64,000 nt of DNA from CAIKNB01 sp041658705 (GCA_041658705.1 JBAZZT010000001.1:124001-188000); one strand, 5' to 3'; counted from the stretch's first letter, positions 34,024 to 43,122 are shown. Numbers and translations are program-made. The notes: generated by a model from the sequence alone, not told the origin.

Positions 34024-36618
34024 ATGACAAAAAACAGCAAAGCGGCGTTGGTATCCGTGTCTGTGGTCTTGGCGCTGACTTTTTTCTTAGCCTCCGGATC
34101 GAAGGCGCAGGCGGCGTTCTCGCCGAATCTGGGTACGGCCAGTACGTTCGGCATCTTGGCGCATACCTACACCAACACGACCACTACCCGGCCGACCATG
34201 ATTTCGCTGGATCTCGGTTACACGACTTTTTTGGGCGCACCGGTATCTATCGGCGGCATGACGTATATAGGTGATGCTGCGTATGACCAAGCGGGGGCAG
34301 ATCAGCATCACGCCTCGGCTGTCTTGAATGCCCAACCTTGCACCTTCACTTTTGCCGGAGCGGTCGATTTGGCCACCGATACTTCGCATGGTCCAGTCGG
34401 CGTGTATACGTCCGGGGTGTATTGCAGTTTGGGGGAAATGACCATAGGCAGCGGGACGATCACGCTTAGCGGCGCGGGGACTTTTATTTTCAGACCTTCC
34501 GCTGGGCTGACGGCGCTGAACAATTCGCACGTGTATTTGGCCGATGGCGCATCGGCATGTGACGTATTTTGGACTCCGCTATCCTCGCATACGGTCCTTG
34601 GAAGTAATGTTTATTTCAACGGAACCGTGATCGAGCCGTCAGGGGCGGATATCAGCATAGGCTATGACGCGGATTGGACAGGCCGGGCTTTGGCCTATGA
34701 CGGGAGCGTCACGACAAATCCGATCGTCGGAAAATATATCCGGGTCAGCTCACCGACGTGCGCCGCGCCACCGCCTCCGCCGCCAGCCACTTTGCATGTC
34801 ATCAAGCTCGTCATCAACAATGATGGCGGCACGGCCGTCGCTTCCAGCGCAATCATTCACGTCGCCAACAGTTTGGGTGACGTCGCGGGCAGTCCGCAGG
34901 CAGGCGCAGGTTCACCGGGCACGGCCTATTCTTTAGACGCGGATACTTACACCGTAAGTGAAAATGATATTTCCGGATATGCCAAGACGATCTCCGGGGA
35001 TTGCGCGGCCAACGGAAATATCACCTTGGTTTCCGGCGACAGCAAAACTTGCATCGTCACCAATGATGATATCGCGCCACCCCCTGCGCCGGCCACCTTG
35101 CATGTGGTCAAGAATGTCGTCAACGATAACGGCGGCACGGCCGTCGCTGCCAGCGCGCTGATCCATGTCAGGAACGGTTCGGGGGATGTCGTCGGGAGTC
35201 CGCACGCCGGTACCGCAGGAGCGGGGATTGTTTATTCTTTGACTCCGGGGACTTACAGCGTGGCGGAAGATAATTTATCCGGATATGCCGCGACCTTCAG
35301 CGGCAATTGCGCCGCCAACGGAAATATCACCTTGGTTTCCGGCGATAATAAAGTCTGCATAATCACGAATGACGATATCGCCTCATCACCGCCGCCGCCT
35401 TCAGCCAGCTTGCATGTCATCAAGAATGTCATCAACGATAACGGCGGCACGGCAGTCGCTTCCAGCGCAATCGTCCACGTCACCAACGGTCAGGGAGATG
35501 TCGTCGGCAGCCCAAAGCTGGGCGCAGGTTCGCCTGGGACTGCCTACAGCCTGGTCGCGGGAAATTATAATGTAAGCGAAAACTTTTTAGCCGGATACGC
35601 GGTAGCTATCGGCGGAGATTGCGCCGCCAACGGAAATATCACCTTGGCTCCCGGCGATGACAAGACCTGCACCATCACCAATAACGATGTCGCGGCTCAA
35701 GCGCCTGAACCGACTCCGACACCCACGCCGACGCCAATACCGACGTCATGCGATCTCTGCGCCAAGCTGTCTTATGACCTGTACATCATCAATCCTGACG
35801 GTTCCCAGCGTCATTCGGACACGGCCTGGGTCCAAATCACCGACCGCGGAAACGGGGTCCAGCGTTATTCGTTCGAAGATAAGTCGATCAATCCGACTGA
35901 CCCCAGCTATGATTACAACGACTCGGTCATTGACGTCGATCTCAAAGATTGCCAGAGCGTGACCTTCATGTTCGTCAGTTCGGATGCCAAATTTAAACAC
36001 CAGGTCAGGTTCAGGGTATCGATCGATGGCGTCATACAGACCGATACGCTGGTGACGGATGATTCAGACAAGGTCGTCGGCACCACCAAGACCGTGAACG
36101 CGACGACTGGGATACGCACCGCCCAAGTCTGCTCATCCGTTCCGACGCCGACTTCAGCCACGCCCTCGTCAGCGGTTCCTTCGTCAGCTTCGTCGGCCAC
36201 TCTTTCGAAAGGGCTGGGAGGAAAAATACTCTTGCAAGTGCAACAACATGGCGAGGCTTGGTATGTGCATCCGGTTTCAGGCAAAAGATATTATATGCAG
36301 GATGGACCGACGGCCTACGGGATGATGAGAAGCTTCGGTCTAGGCATCACCGACGCCAATCTGGCCAATATCCCAAGCGTCACTACCACGGATGAATTGA
36401 AGCAATCCTTCAGCGTCTGTTCTGCAAACAGCGCGGCGAATAAAGTCAAAGGAAAAATACTCTTGCAAGTGCAACAACATGGCGAGGCCTGGTATGTCGC
36501 CACGGATAAATGCCGCCGCATCTACATGAAAGATGGAGCAGCGGCATATACCATCATGCGTTTTCTTGGTCTGGGGATCACTGATGCCGATCTGCAGAAG
36601 ATTCCCCTGGGGGAATAG
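34024..36618 (+). CDS. Secreted DUF3494 ice-binding-like adhesin with three beta repeats and two HGEAWY repeats
   Basis: 864 aa. A signal peptide (to about residue 31, SKAQAAF) is followed by a DUF3494 ice-binding-like domain (about 32-240: LGTASTFGILAHTY, then TGVYTSGVYCS-like strands, SGAGTFIFRPSA). Three repeats of about 95 residues follow, each with a LHVIKNVINDNGGTAVA-like start and an ITNDD end (prealbumin-like folds), then a Thr/Pro linker, a beta domain, and two HGEAWY repeats at the C-terminus (about 750-860; the second has the paired cysteines CSANSAA ... DKCRRIY). The layout fits a long surface adhesin fixed by its C-terminal repeats. DUF3494 domains bind ice in some proteins but are also used for adhesion. 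Confidence 0.8.
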   Translation: MTKNSKAALVSVSVVLALTFFLASGSKAQAAFSPNLGTASTFGILAHTYTNTTTTRPTMISLDLGYTTFLGAPVSIGGMTYIGDAAYDQAGADQHHASAVLNAQPCTFTFAGAVDLATDTSHGPVGVYTSGVYCSLGEMTIGSGTITLSGAGTFIFRPSAGLTALNNSHVYLADGASACDVFWTPLSSHTVLGSNVYFNGTVIEPSGADISIGYDADWTGRALAYDGSVTTNPIVGKYIRVSSPTCAAPPPPPPATLHVIKLVINNDGGTAVASSAIIHVANSLGDVAGSPQAGAGSPGTAYSLDADTYTVSENDISGYAKTISGDCAANGNITLVSGDSKTCIVTNDDIAPPPAPATLHVVKNVVNDNGGTAVAASALIHVRNGSGDVVGSPHAGTAGAGIVYSLTPGTYSVAEDNLSGYAATFSGNCAANGNITLVSGDNKVCIITNDDIASSPPPPSASLHVIKNVINDNGGTAVASSAIVHVTNGQGDVVGSPKLGAGSPGTAYSLVAGNYNVSENFLAGYAVAIGGDCAANGNITLAPGDDKTCTITNNDVAAQAPEPTPTPTPTPIPTSCDLCAKLSYDLYIINPDGSQRHSDTAWVQITDRGNGVQRYSFEDKSINPTDPSYDYNDSVIDVDLKDCQSVTFMFVSSDAKFKHQVRFRVSIDGVIQTDTLVTDDSDKVVGTTKTVNATTGIRTAQVCSSVPTPTSATPSSAVPSSASSATLSKGLGGKILLQVQQHGEAWYVHPVSGKRYYMQDGPTAYGMMRSFGLGITDANLANIPSVTTTDELKQSFSVCSANSAANKVKGKILLQVQQHGEAWYVATDKCRRIYMKDGAAAYTIMRFLGLGITDADLQKIPLGE

Positions 36619-36658
36619 TCAGGCTGACGATTCAGCGGGGCAGCTTCATCAGGTCTGA

Positions 36659-36787
36659 TCGCATCATTGGCTACGGGATCCTGTGACTCCGGCGGGCACT
36701 CTCGTTGAAGTCATTGGGCGCGATCTTGGAGATGGAATCATCTCTCTGGCCGAGCTAGCTCATCGCATCGTCCCGCTTAGTTCTTAA
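36659..36787 (+). pseudogene. Possible gene remnant (C-terminal fragment, no start codon)
   Basis: An open stretch of 42 codons reads DPVTPAGTLVEVIGRDLGDG, then IISLAELAHRIVPLSS and TAA, with no ATG and a TGA just upstream. Composition looks protein-like, but it is too short to identify. It may be the end of a lost gene or chance. Confidence 0.25.
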
Positions 36788-36823
36788 AAAGCTCCCTAGG
36801 CACTCGTGCTTAGGGAGCTTTTA
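36786..36823. terminator. Bidirectional terminator between the adhesin and Nudix genes
   Basis: Stem AAAAGCTCCCTAGGCAC / GTGCTTAGGGAGCTTTT with one G-U pair; A and T runs on either side serve both strands. It overlaps the last codons of the convergent Nudix gene. Confidence 0.85.
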
Positions 36824-37227
36824 ATTTTCGCCAAATTTTTTTCAATGACATCCCTCTGCTCGGGGAGATACATGGTCGGTAAGTGTTCTAATGGAAACCA
36901 TCTAAGCTCCACATGCTCATTATCTGGCGTGGATGGCGTTTCTTCTTGAGTCGGAGACATCAAGAAATAATGAATTGTTTTCAGCTCATTTGCTTTCTCG
37001 ACAAAACGTTCATACGAACCAAGAAGATAATGTATTTTCAGTTGGTGCAGTCCAGCTTCTTCACTCACCTCCCGTAATGCAGCTTGCTCCAGAGCCTCTC
37101 CAGGCTCAACATGGCCTTTTGCAAAGTACCATTCCGGGAAACGCGTATCACGTAAAAGAAGAATAAAATACGCACCGCCCTCTTTTTTGACGATGACTCC
37201 TCCTGCTGAGATGGCGGTTTTTTGCAT
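36796..37227 (-). CDS. Nudix hydrolase (Ap4A-type)
   Basis: 143 aa. Nudix box GHVEPGEALEQAALREVSEE followed by AGL fits GX5EX7REUXEEXGU exactly. The N-terminal SAGGVIVKKEGG and the C-terminal WFPLEHLPTMYLP resemble bis(5'-nucleosyl)-tetraphosphatases, which remove dinucleoside polyphosphates or cap-like nucleotides. Substrate is inferred only. Confidence 0.88.
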   Translation of the reverse strand: MQKTAISAGGVIVKKEGGAYFILLLRDTRFPEWYFAKGHVEPGEALEQAALREVSEEAGLHQLKIHYLLGSYERFVEKANELKTIHYFLMSPTQEETPSTPDNEHVELRWFPLEHLPTMYLPEQRDVIEKNLAKIKSSLSTSA

Positions 37228-37354
37228 ATTAACAGCGGAGTGAATTTTAACATTAAAGATTCAAGACAAGAAATCTGATAATTCTAAGCTAGGTTAAGCT
37301 GAAATAGACGCCTAACTCATTCCATGCGAATAGTGATACAATTGCCATAATCAT

Positions 37355-37960
37355 ATGAACAAATCCATCTCGGTCATTTTCCTTTCTGCGTTGGTTTTTG
37401 TGGGAGCTGGTTGCGGCTCAAAAAACACTAGTCCGCAGCCGACGAAACAGCCTGCGGCTCAAAATGTGACGACCATAAATGACAGTGGCGTCATCGTCGA
37501 TTCGGAATCGATGGGGGAACTCGTGAAGCTCGGGAAAGGCATGAAGTGCGTTCTCAACAAGCCTAGTGAGTATATTATCTCCATGATCACATATACCAGT
37601 CGCGGCAAAATGAGAAATGAGCTTACGGCGAAGGGGCCGAGCGGCGTGCCCATGATCGAACATCAAATTATCGATGGTACATGGATTTATTCATGGGAAG
37701 ATTCCAACAAGGGCCAGGCAACGAAAACGAATATGGAAGATTTACAAAAATTGAGCGGCACGACGAGTACGGTCACTCAACCCAAGGACGCTTCGAACGA
37801 CATGAAATACACGTGCTCCAACTGGTCCGGGGACGATTCTTTCTTCGCCCTGCCTGCAGGTGTTAACTTCCGCGATTTTAAAGAAGTCATGTGCGAACCA
37901 TGCGAAAAAATCAGCGACGCAAAGTTTAAAGCGCAGTGCAAAAAAAGCATTGGCTGTTAA
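37355..37960 (+). CDS. Lipoprotein of unknown function
   Basis: 201 aa. A signal peptide with lipobox (VFVGAGC, Cys about 22) is followed by a Pro/Gln linker and a domain with five cysteines (KCVLNKP, YTCSNW, CEPCEK, QCKK, SIGC) that probably form disulfides. It begins just downstream of a weak ATAATC-type box and is separated by only nine bases from the next gene, so the two are likely co-expressed. Confidence 0.75.
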   Translation: MNKSISVIFLSALVFVGAGCGSKNTSPQPTKQPAAQNVTTINDSGVIVDSESMGELVKLGKGMKCVLNKPSEYIISMITYTSRGKMRNELTAKGPSGVPMIEHQIIDGTWIYSWEDSNKGQATKTNMEDLQKLSGTTSTVTQPKDASNDMKYTCSNWSGDDSFFALPAGVNFRDFKEVMCEPCEKISDAKFKAQCKKSIGC

Positions 37961-37969
37961 TTTACGCCC

Positions 37970-39775
37970 ATGAAACACCGCCACATTTTTGCCTTAGCCG
38001 CTTTAACGCTTTGTTCGTTTGCGCTTGTAGCCAGTGCGAGCGCCTACGATTCCGCTTTGGCGACGCGTTTGCAGGGCCGCATCCTCTTGCAGGTCGAAAG
38101 CCATGGCGAGGCTTGGTATATCCGCGCCAAGGATCTGAAACGGTACTATATGAAGGACGGCGCGGCCGCGTATTCCATCATGCGTTTTTTCAGCTTGGGA
38201 ATCACGGACGTCGATCTGGCGAAGATTCCGCAGGTGGCGAATACGGGCGAGATGAAAGCAGCCTCTTCCGCCTGCGCCAGTAGCTCGTTGGGCAATCGTT
38301 TCCGCGGGGAAATCCTGCTCCAAGTCCAACAACACGGGGAAGCTTGGTACGTGGATCCGGTCAAATGCCGCGCGATTTACATGAAGGACGGAGCCGTGGC
38401 CTACGAAGTCATGCGCTTCTTGGGCTTCGGCGTCTTCACGCGCGACCTTGAAAAAATCCAAGACGGCGGCACGGTCGCCGGCAGCGGCTCAAGCGCTAAC
38501 CCGCCGCCAGCGCAACCGCCCGCCGCCACCTCCACGCCAGACATCTCATGCACCAACCCGACTGACACGTCGCACATGGATATTTTTGATTCCCATGTCC
38601 ACCTCTCGTCCAAAGTCAGTCTGTCCCAGATAATCGCGGAGATGGATAAGGCTAATGTGAGCGTGGCGAATTTATATTCAGGTACGCTCGAAGCCACGTC
38701 TCAATACCCCGGCAGATTCATCACCTTCGTGGATACTCCCGACTCGCCGCAACTCTCCACATGGTTGTCGCAAGGCCAATCGTTCTACACTTCCGCCGAG
38801 ACCGCATTGAACACAGGGAAATATTATGGCGTGGGCGAAGCTAACTTGAGGTATTACACCGGCAACGGCGGGGCCATCATTCCGCCTCCGAATATCTACG
38901 TTCCGGCGGATACTCCGCTCTGGCTCCAGTTGGTGGATTTATCAGCTCAACATCACGTCCCTATTTCGTTTCACTTCGTACCTGACGACGCTATCGCGAA
39001 CGCCGCTTTTGAGAAGATGTTGAGTCATAACAAAGACGCGATTCTGATTTGGGCGCATCTTGGATTCAATAACATGACGTTCGACCGCGCTACGCTTAAC
39101 AACTACCTTTTGCGCTACCCTCATCTGTATTTCGACACGGCCGGGATCCAGGGCATGGAAAACCCTCTTTCGCGACCCAACTCTAATTGGATGAGAATCA
39201 CGGATCCAGCGAATAACGGTCGATTGAACGAGGAGTGGAGGCAATTTTTTGAAACCTGGAACTCTCGTATCTTATTCGGTACAGATGCCGGAGGGGGTGC
39301 GAATAGCCTGGAGAGATGGCTTAACTATACGGCCAGTATAAGTAATCTTGCTCCGACTAACTCCGTCGGACGCTGGAGGAATGCCCTTTCCGACCTGGAC
39401 TCAAGCGCCGCTCTGAACATCCTCAGCAGCAATTCCCGGGCACTCTTTTTGAAGGAACAGAGACCGGCCTACGCTTATTCGGTTGCGTCAGGCAACGCGT
39501 GCCATTCCATTTCCGTGCGTTCCGACTCTTCAATCTCGGCCCTGACGTTCAATTCGATCACGAAAGTCATCACCTTCACGGCCGCGGATTCCAGCGGGAC
39601 GACGGAGAGTGCGGTGATAACCATACCGACGGCGCTGGCCGGCGGAAAATTCGCGGCTGCGGTGGATGGCCAAAGCGTGACTTCCCAGACCACCTCAAAC
39701 TCCACCAACACCAGCGTAAGCCTGAATTTCACCGGCGGCATACGGACGATTACGCTCACCGCGTCGGGTACATAG
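37970..39775 (+). CDS. Secreted amidohydrolase-like protein with two HGEAWY repeats
   Basis: 601 aa. Signal peptide and two HGEAWY repeats are almost the same as in the peptidase at 31.1 kb, including the linker start GGTVAGS; the second repeat keeps its cysteine pair. An amidohydrolase domain follows with metal ligands FDSHVHL (His209, His211), GEANL, FHFVP, WAHLG and FGTDAG. A beta-rich C-terminal domain of about 100 residues closes the protein. It should hydrolyse a C-N or C-O bond of an unknown substrate outside the cell. The shared N-terminus with different C-terminal domains shows module exchange. Confidence 0.78.
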   Translation: MKHRHIFALAALTLCSFALVASASAYDSALATRLQGRILLQVESHGEAWYIRAKDLKRYYMKDGAAAYSIMRFFSLGITDVDLAKIPQVANTGEMKAASSACASSSLGNRFRGEILLQVQQHGEAWYVDPVKCRAIYMKDGAVAYEVMRFLGFGVFTRDLEKIQDGGTVAGSGSSANPPPAQPPAATSTPDISCTNPTDTSHMDIFDSHVHLSSKVSLSQIIAEMDKANVSVANLYSGTLEATSQYPGRFITFVDTPDSPQLSTWLSQGQSFYTSAETALNTGKYYGVGEANLRYYTGNGGAIIPPPNIYVPADTPLWLQLVDLSAQHHVPISFHFVPDDAIANAAFEKMLSHNKDAILIWAHLGFNNMTFDRATLNNYLLRYPHLYFDTAGIQGMENPLSRPNSNWMRITDPANNGRLNEEWRQFFETWNSRILFGTDAGGGANSLERWLNYTASISNLAPTNSVGRWRNALSDLDSSAALNILSSNSRALFLKEQRPAYAYSVASGNACHSISVRSDSSISALTFNSITKVITFTAADSSGTTESAVITIPTALAGGKFAAAVDGQSVTSQTTSNSTNTSVSLNFTGGIRTITLTASGT

Positions 39776-40019
39776 CCTGAACGCACGTTGCAACCCCCGA
39801 ATCATTGTCATTGCGAGTCACGGCGCTCGCGCTGCGCCCGCCTTTGGCGGGAGCGCCGTGGCGAGCGCATAGTTTGAACGCACGTTGCGATCTCCGAATC
39901 ATTGTCATTGCGAGCGCATAATCCAAAAGCGCGTGGCAATCTCTGGATGTACGGAGATTGCTTCGTCGCTGCTGCTCCTCGCAATGACAAGTGTGGCGCA
40001 CGTAGAGTAAAATTTTTTC
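39776..40019. repeat. Repeat block (TCATTGCGAG family)
   Basis: Two TCATTGCGAG segments (39808 and 39902) with GGCGCTCGCG...GAGCGCCGTGGCGAGCGC stems, and an inverse end CTCGCAATGACA (39978-39990). The AGTTTGAACGCACGTTGCGA unit occurs in tandem. No gene is seen. A TAAAAT box near 40008 may serve the MFS gene. Confidence 0.65.
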
Positions 40020-41294
40020 ATGTCAGAACCATCGCTTCCTAAAAATTCCGGCATAAGAAATATTTTTTTTAAGTTCTTGCCGTTCTGGATTTTTTTGGTC
40101 TTCTTCAAATTCGGCGGCGGGTTGCATTATTCGCTGGTCTCTCCGCTGGGCGAAAGATTGCTGCCTTTATGGATCGTGGGTTTGCTCATGGGCGGGGGAT
40201 CGCTGGTGCAGCTGGTGCTCGACGTGCCGGCCGGATATCTGCTCGACCGCTTCGGTTATCTTAAATTCCTCAAAGTCACGACCTTTCTGTTCCTGTTCGC
40301 CGGCGTCTGCTTGATCTTCGGGTTGACTGAACTGACCTATCTTTTGAGTTTGCTCATGAGCACTTTCGGCTGGCTCTTTTTCAATCCGGGGATCAACGCT
40401 TACGTCTTGTCGCAAGCACCCAAGGCGCATGCCGGAAAATTCATCTCGCTGCGTGATATCTTCGGCTCGCTGGGCGTCGTGCTCTCCAGCGCCGTGCTGC
40501 CTTTTGTCCTGCTCTTGTCTCCCCAACACATCGGCTATCTCATCTTCGGCATCCTCTTGTTGGCTTTGGGCATGCTGTTTTTCAGCCCCAAAGAGCAGAC
40601 TTCGGTCCACGCGGAAATAAAAATTCCGACCCACCATTATTACATCCGGCGGCGTTATCTCCACGACACGCTCAAGATGATGGGCAAGCTCAATCCGGCC
40701 AGCAGCATGCTCCTTTTGCTCAACCTGTCCGCCTCGACTTTTTACGGCATCATCTGGTTCGTCGTCCCGCTGGTCATCGCCCACCAAGCGCAAGCCGGGA
40801 TGCTCGGCCTGGGGCTCGGCATCTTTGATTTTTCGATCGTGGTGCTGGGTTTTTTGATCGGCAATCTGGCGGACAAGACCGACAAGCGCGCGCTGGTTTT
40901 CTTCGGGCTGCTTTTGTTCGCCATCTCGGGCATCCTCCTGGGTTTCAATTTCGGCTGGCTCTTCCTCATCTTCGGTTTCCTGGCGACCACCGGCGACGAA
41001 ATGGCCGGCGTCTCGCTTTGGTCGTGGCTGCACTCATTGGATAAAAACCACGCCCAAGATGGTGCAGTCGCCGGCGTAATCAACTTGTTCGACGACCTAG
41101 GCTGGGCCATCGGCCCCATCGCCGCCGGCATCTTATACGAACTGACCGGCGCCACCTGGACCATCGTCTTCGGCGCCATCCCCATCTTCGCCGTCTGGCT
41201 GATCTACCAATTCATGCTACGCCAACATCCACCGCACCTGTTAGCCTCGGCGAAAATCCCACTTAAGCCGCATCGGAGGAGATATAGGTCGTGA
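40020..41294 (+). CDS. MFS transporter
   Basis: 424 aa with about twelve hydrophobic segments and a basic loop in the middle (about 205-220, HHYYIRRRYLHDTLKMM), as in major facilitator permeases. The motif-A-like loop LLDRFGYLK in the first half and LADKTDKR in the second half support this. The substrate cannot be told. No partner genes adjoin it. Confidence 0.85.
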   Translation: MSEPSLPKNSGIRNIFFKFLPFWIFLVFFKFGGGLHYSLVSPLGERLLPLWIVGLLMGGGSLVQLVLDVPAGYLLDRFGYLKFLKVTTFLFLFAGVCLIFGLTELTYLLSLLMSTFGWLFFNPGINAYVLSQAPKAHAGKFISLRDIFGSLGVVLSSAVLPFVLLLSPQHIGYLIFGILLLALGMLFFSPKEQTSVHAEIKIPTHHYYIRRRYLHDTLKMMGKLNPASSMLLLLNLSASTFYGIIWFVVPLVIAHQAQAGMLGLGLGIFDFSIVVLGFLIGNLADKTDKRALVFFGLLLFAISGILLGFNFGWLFLIFGFLATTGDEMAGVSLWSWLHSLDKNHAQDGAVAGVINLFDDLGWAIGPIAAGILYELTGATWTIVFGAIPIFAVWLIYQFMLRQHPPHLLASAKIPLKPHRRRYRS

Positions 41295-41402
41295 GGAAGG
41301 TGACCGCCCAGGGGTGTTTGCGCCGGTTTGGTTCGCATAGCCGTACTTAATGTGGGATTGTCGAGATTGAGGGAATATGGTTATTTAGGTATACTCCAAA
41401 AC

Positions 41403-42011
41403 ATGATAGCAATGCCTGAAACAAGCTTCAAAAAAGCAACCCAGGCACTGAACCTGCTGGCCCAAAAGAAGGATGGACGGATCAACAAGATGAAAGCCAT
41501 CAAGCTTATTTATCTTGCTGACCGTCTGCATCTTCGCAAGTACGGTCGTCCTATAGTCGGAGATATTTATTGGGCGATGAAGCTTGGTCCAGTCGGTTCA
41601 CGTGCCAAGAATATCGCAGAGCTTTCGGATGCGCCTGCTGAAGTTTTGGCATATGCAAAAAAATACATTAAACCGGCGGATGCAAAGAAACAGTCTTTTA
41701 CTTCAATCAAGGAACCGGATTTGAATGTTTTTTCAAAATCAGATCTTGAGTGCCTAGAGGCGGTTTACGCGCGCTTTTCTGATAAGGATCAATTTGAATT
41801 AGCTGAATTGACCCATAAGTATCCAGAGTGGGCAAAGCATAAAAATGAGATAGTAGTAAGAGGCAAAAAAAGAATAAAGATGAATTATGATGATTTCTTC
41901 GCCGATCCGAAAGACGGTGACGATTTTTTCGTTCAAAAGAAGGCGGACTTGGATCAGGCCAAAGAAACTTTTGATGAATCGCGAGATGTGGCGTTATTTT
42001 TTGCGAAGTAA
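41403..42011 (+). CDS. Panacea-domain (DUF4065/SocA-like) protein, probable antitoxin
   Basis: 202 aa from ATG 41403. The N-terminal half matches the Panacea fold (LLAQKKDGRINKMKAIKLIY, LADRLHLRKYG, then PIVGDIYWAMKLGPVGSRA). Panacea proteins act as antitoxins, probably chaperones, for many unrelated toxins. The next gene begins 11 bases later and encodes a small protein of toxin-like size, so the pair is a likely toxin-antitoxin module. A TATACT box at about 41391 lies just upstream. Confidence 0.8.
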   Translation: MIAMPETSFKKATQALNLLAQKKDGRINKMKAIKLIYLADRLHLRKYGRPIVGDIYWAMKLGPVGSRAKNIAELSDAPAEVLAYAKKYIKPADAKKQSFTSIKEPDLNVFSKSDLECLEAVYARFSDKDQFELAELTHKYPEWAKHKNEIVVRGKKRIKMNYDDFFADPKDGDDFFVQKKADLDQAKETFDESRDVALFFAK

Positions 42012-42022
42012 CCTCTCGCGGC

Positions 42023-42466
42023 ATGGATATTCCCTTGGAGGTACGTATCCCGATATGCATAGGACAAGGGTCTGTGTTCAATTTTTTTATAGATTTCGGA
42101 GACGCGAAGAGGCAATCTAAAAACCGTTATTTCGTCATATTGAACCGCAATCCAAAAACAGACAGAGCGTTGGTGTTAGTGACATCGACGACGCAGGTCG
42201 TCAAAAAACGCAACTTCATAAACCGGGCAGGCATAAGCGAAAAAACCATAGTCGAGGTCAATGCCGGTGAATATTGTGTTTTCAAAAACGACAGTGCGTT
42301 CAACTGCAATGAAGTATTTGAAGTCAGCATGTCGGATTTGATCCGTAAAATCGAAAATGGCGGCTCAATGGGCTATCCGAAAATCCCCGAGCCGATATTG
42401 CTCAAGCTTATCAATGGAGTCAAAGAAAGTACGGTGGTGACCGAAGAAATCAAAGCGTTACTTTAG
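42023..42466 (+). CDS. Putative toxin partner of the Panacea protein
   Basis: 147 aa, no membrane segment. Its start is GQGSVFNFFIDFGDAKRQSK, followed by RYFVILNRNPKTDRALVLVT, STTQVVKKR and EYCVFKNDSAFNCNEVFEV, a beta-rich pattern recalling PemK/MazF-like small barrels. I cannot identify catalytic residues with certainty. Position 11 bases after a Panacea gene suggests a toxin neutralised by it (inference). Confidence 0.6.
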   Translation: MDIPLEVRIPICIGQGSVFNFFIDFGDAKRQSKNRYFVILNRNPKTDRALVLVTSTTQVVKKRNFINRAGISEKTIVEVNAGEYCVFKNDSAFNCNEVFEVSMSDLIRKIENGGSMGYPKIPEPILLKLINGVKESTVVTEEIKALL

Positions 42467-42514
42467 TTGCCCGCCGTTGCCCATGCTTAGTAAGCCAACT
42501 GAATCAACGAACGC

Positions 42515-42988
42515 ATGAAATTCAAGCCTCTCAAGCTTCTCTCCTCCATCCTCCTCTGCGAATCCGCAGGTGCGGTTGGGGCGATATTTACTTACCCGGC
42601 GATTGGGGGTTGGTATGCGGGGCTTGCGAAGCCCGCGTTCAGTCCGCCGAATTGGGTGTTTGCGCCGGTTTGGACGATACTTTTTGCGCTCATGGGCGTT
42701 GCGCTGTATTTGGTTTGGGAACAGGGTTGGCAGAAGAGGGAAGTGCGCGAGGCGGTGGAGCTTTTTTTGGGGCATCTGGTCATCAACATCGCTTGGTCAG
42801 TCGCGTTTTTCGGCTTGCATAGACCGCTCTTGGCTTTTTTCGGCATCATTTTGTTGCTGGCTTACATCATCGTGCTCATCCGTCTGTTCGCGCGCATCCG
42901 CCCGCTGGCTGCTTATCTGCTTTTTCCATATCTGCTCTGGGTCGGCTTCGCGACCGTCTTAAATTTTGAGCTTTGGAGATTGAATTAG
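42515..42988 (+). CDS. tspO: TspO/MBR family membrane protein
   Basis: 157 aa, five membrane helices. TspO signatures are clear: YAGLAKPAFSPPNWVFAPVW near the N-terminus, then TILFALMGVALYLVW and LNIAWS-like INIAWSVAFFGL, ending WVGFATVLNFELWRLN. TspO proteins bind porphyrins and respond to oxidative stress. Alone, 48 bases after the toxin gene. Confidence 0.93.
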   Translation: MKFKPLKLLSSILLCESAGAVGAIFTYPAIGGWYAGLAKPAFSPPNWVFAPVWTILFALMGVALYLVWEQGWQKREVREAVELFLGHLVINIAWSVAFFGLHRPLLAFFGIILLLAYIIVLIRLFARIRPLAAYLLFPYLLWVGFATVLNFELWRLN

Positions 42989-43087
42989 AACGCGCTCCGG
43001 AGTTCAATCCGCTAAGCCACGTCATTTTTTGTGGATAGGAGGATTCGTGTGGCACCGCCAGGGAAAGCTAAGATTTCACGCAGACCA

Positions 43088-43122
43088 TTGACAAAAAGCA
43101 AAAAGTTTGGCAGCGGTATAAT
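43088..43122 (+). promoter_or_regulatory. Third GGCAGCGG box promoter (DUF3800 gene)
   Basis: TTGACA (43088-43093), 23 bp, TATAAT (43117-43122) with GGCAGCGG directly against the -10, the same spacing and box as upstream of dprA and comF. Outside these elements the sequence differs, so the match is weaker. Confidence 0.5.

Noticed and set aside
36659..36787. 42-codon open stretch as an intact gene
   Set aside because: It has no start codon and an upstream stop in frame; it is kept only as a possible remnant.
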